From assembly GCA_015059865.1 (NCBI GenBank), contig SUZP01000009.1:1-50215 (forward strand): a stretch of 50,215 nt of DNA. Reading direction: 5' to 3'. The first letter of the stretch is position 1. Each line of letters begins with the position of its first letter. This stretch comes from Rikenellaceae bacterium. Its GTDB lineage: Bacteria > Bacteroidota > Bacteroidia > Bacteroidales > Rikenellaceae. The notes below the pieces were generated by a model. That model had not been told where the DNA came from and did no database searches. It saw only the letters and a list, made by a program, of their open reading frames with translations. The translations under genes were made by a program, and so were the position numbers. Below are positions 50,196-50,215 of the stretch, piece by piece.

Positions 50196-50215
50196 ATGAA
50201 AAGAATTTTACTCTT
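50196..50215 (+). CDS. start of a probable exported or lipoprotein gene (cut by window edge)
   Basis: ATG at 50196 followed by codons for K-R-I-L-L before the sequence ends. The basic then hydrophobic start resembles the signal peptides of lipoproteins in this window (for example MKRIFKLF). Only six codons are visible, so this is tentative. Confidence 0.4.

Overview
ORGANISM. The window reads as chromosomal DNA of a Bacteroidales bacterium, possibly Rikenellaceae or Alistipes-like; that rank is inference. Evidence: Bacteroidetes-type promoters (-33 TTTG, about 20 bp, -7 TAnnTTTG) before several genes, weak Shine-Dalgarno sequences, SPII lipoproteins with BACON, fimbrillin-like and BspA-type repeat domains, DUF4919, DUF4886 and DUF5715 families, and a Rho with a long acidic/basic N-terminal insert. 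No rRNA, tRNA, CRISPR array, transposase or phage structural gene was recognised.  LAYOUT. 1-5.1 kb, minus strand: rho, S1/P1 nuclease, ychF, a steroid 5-alpha-reductase homologue and the start of an old-yellow-enzyme gene. 5.1-9.2 kb: a 1131-aa repeat-rich surface lipoprotein and a 44-aa peptide gene, flanked by inverted GC-rich palindromic repeats. 9.2-13 kb, minus: galM, gltX, a sugar nucleotidyltransferase. 13.1-17.4 kb, plus: degenerate LytM protein, dxr, DUF5715, rseP. 17.6-19.8 kb, minus: an AT-rich two-gene module (membrane protein and HsdR-N-like nuclease) behind a 271-nt structured leader. 20-21.4 kb: radA. 21.4-27.2 kb, minus: ligA, dapA, DUF4919, clostripain-like lipoprotein. 27.4-30.6 kb: acidic small protein, GNAT, ROK regulator, fabD. 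30.7-33.1 kb, plus: DUF4886, ppa, panB. 33.2-34.2 kb: sialidase-like protein. 34.4-38.8 kb, plus: rpe, ABC-F, rlmB-like methyltransferase, YgjP-GNAT fusion. 38.8-44.3 kb, minus: TonB-receptor-like barrel, obgE, argS. 44.6-47.2 kb: BACON/LRR lipoprotein gene split by an in-frame stop. 47.5-49.7 kb: rluB-like pseudouridine synthase and fabI. 49.7-50.2 kb: a second copy of the 271-nt leader, a 45-aa peptide gene and the first codons of a probable lipoprotein.  MAIN OBSERVATIONS. (1) Two diverged 271-nt sequences (19478-19748 minus; 49754-50024 plus) share identical 5' and 3' ends, begin just downstream of TAAATTTG promoter boxes, keep several helices despite sequence change, shift reading frame relative to each other, and end 12-13 nt before start codons of unrelated genes: a candidate undescribed structured RNA leader family. 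(2) Many intergenic gaps carry imperfect arrays with a strict 7-bp period built from at least six unrelated heptamer families; two such arrays lie inside the rluB-like coding region and others overlap stop codons. (3) A steroid 5-alpha-reductase homologue sits next to an OYE-family gene, a possible gut bile-acid or steroid pathway. (4) Inverted palindromic repeats and a C10 tract surround the surface lipoprotein gene. Functions are assigned from motifs read by eye; no database search was run.
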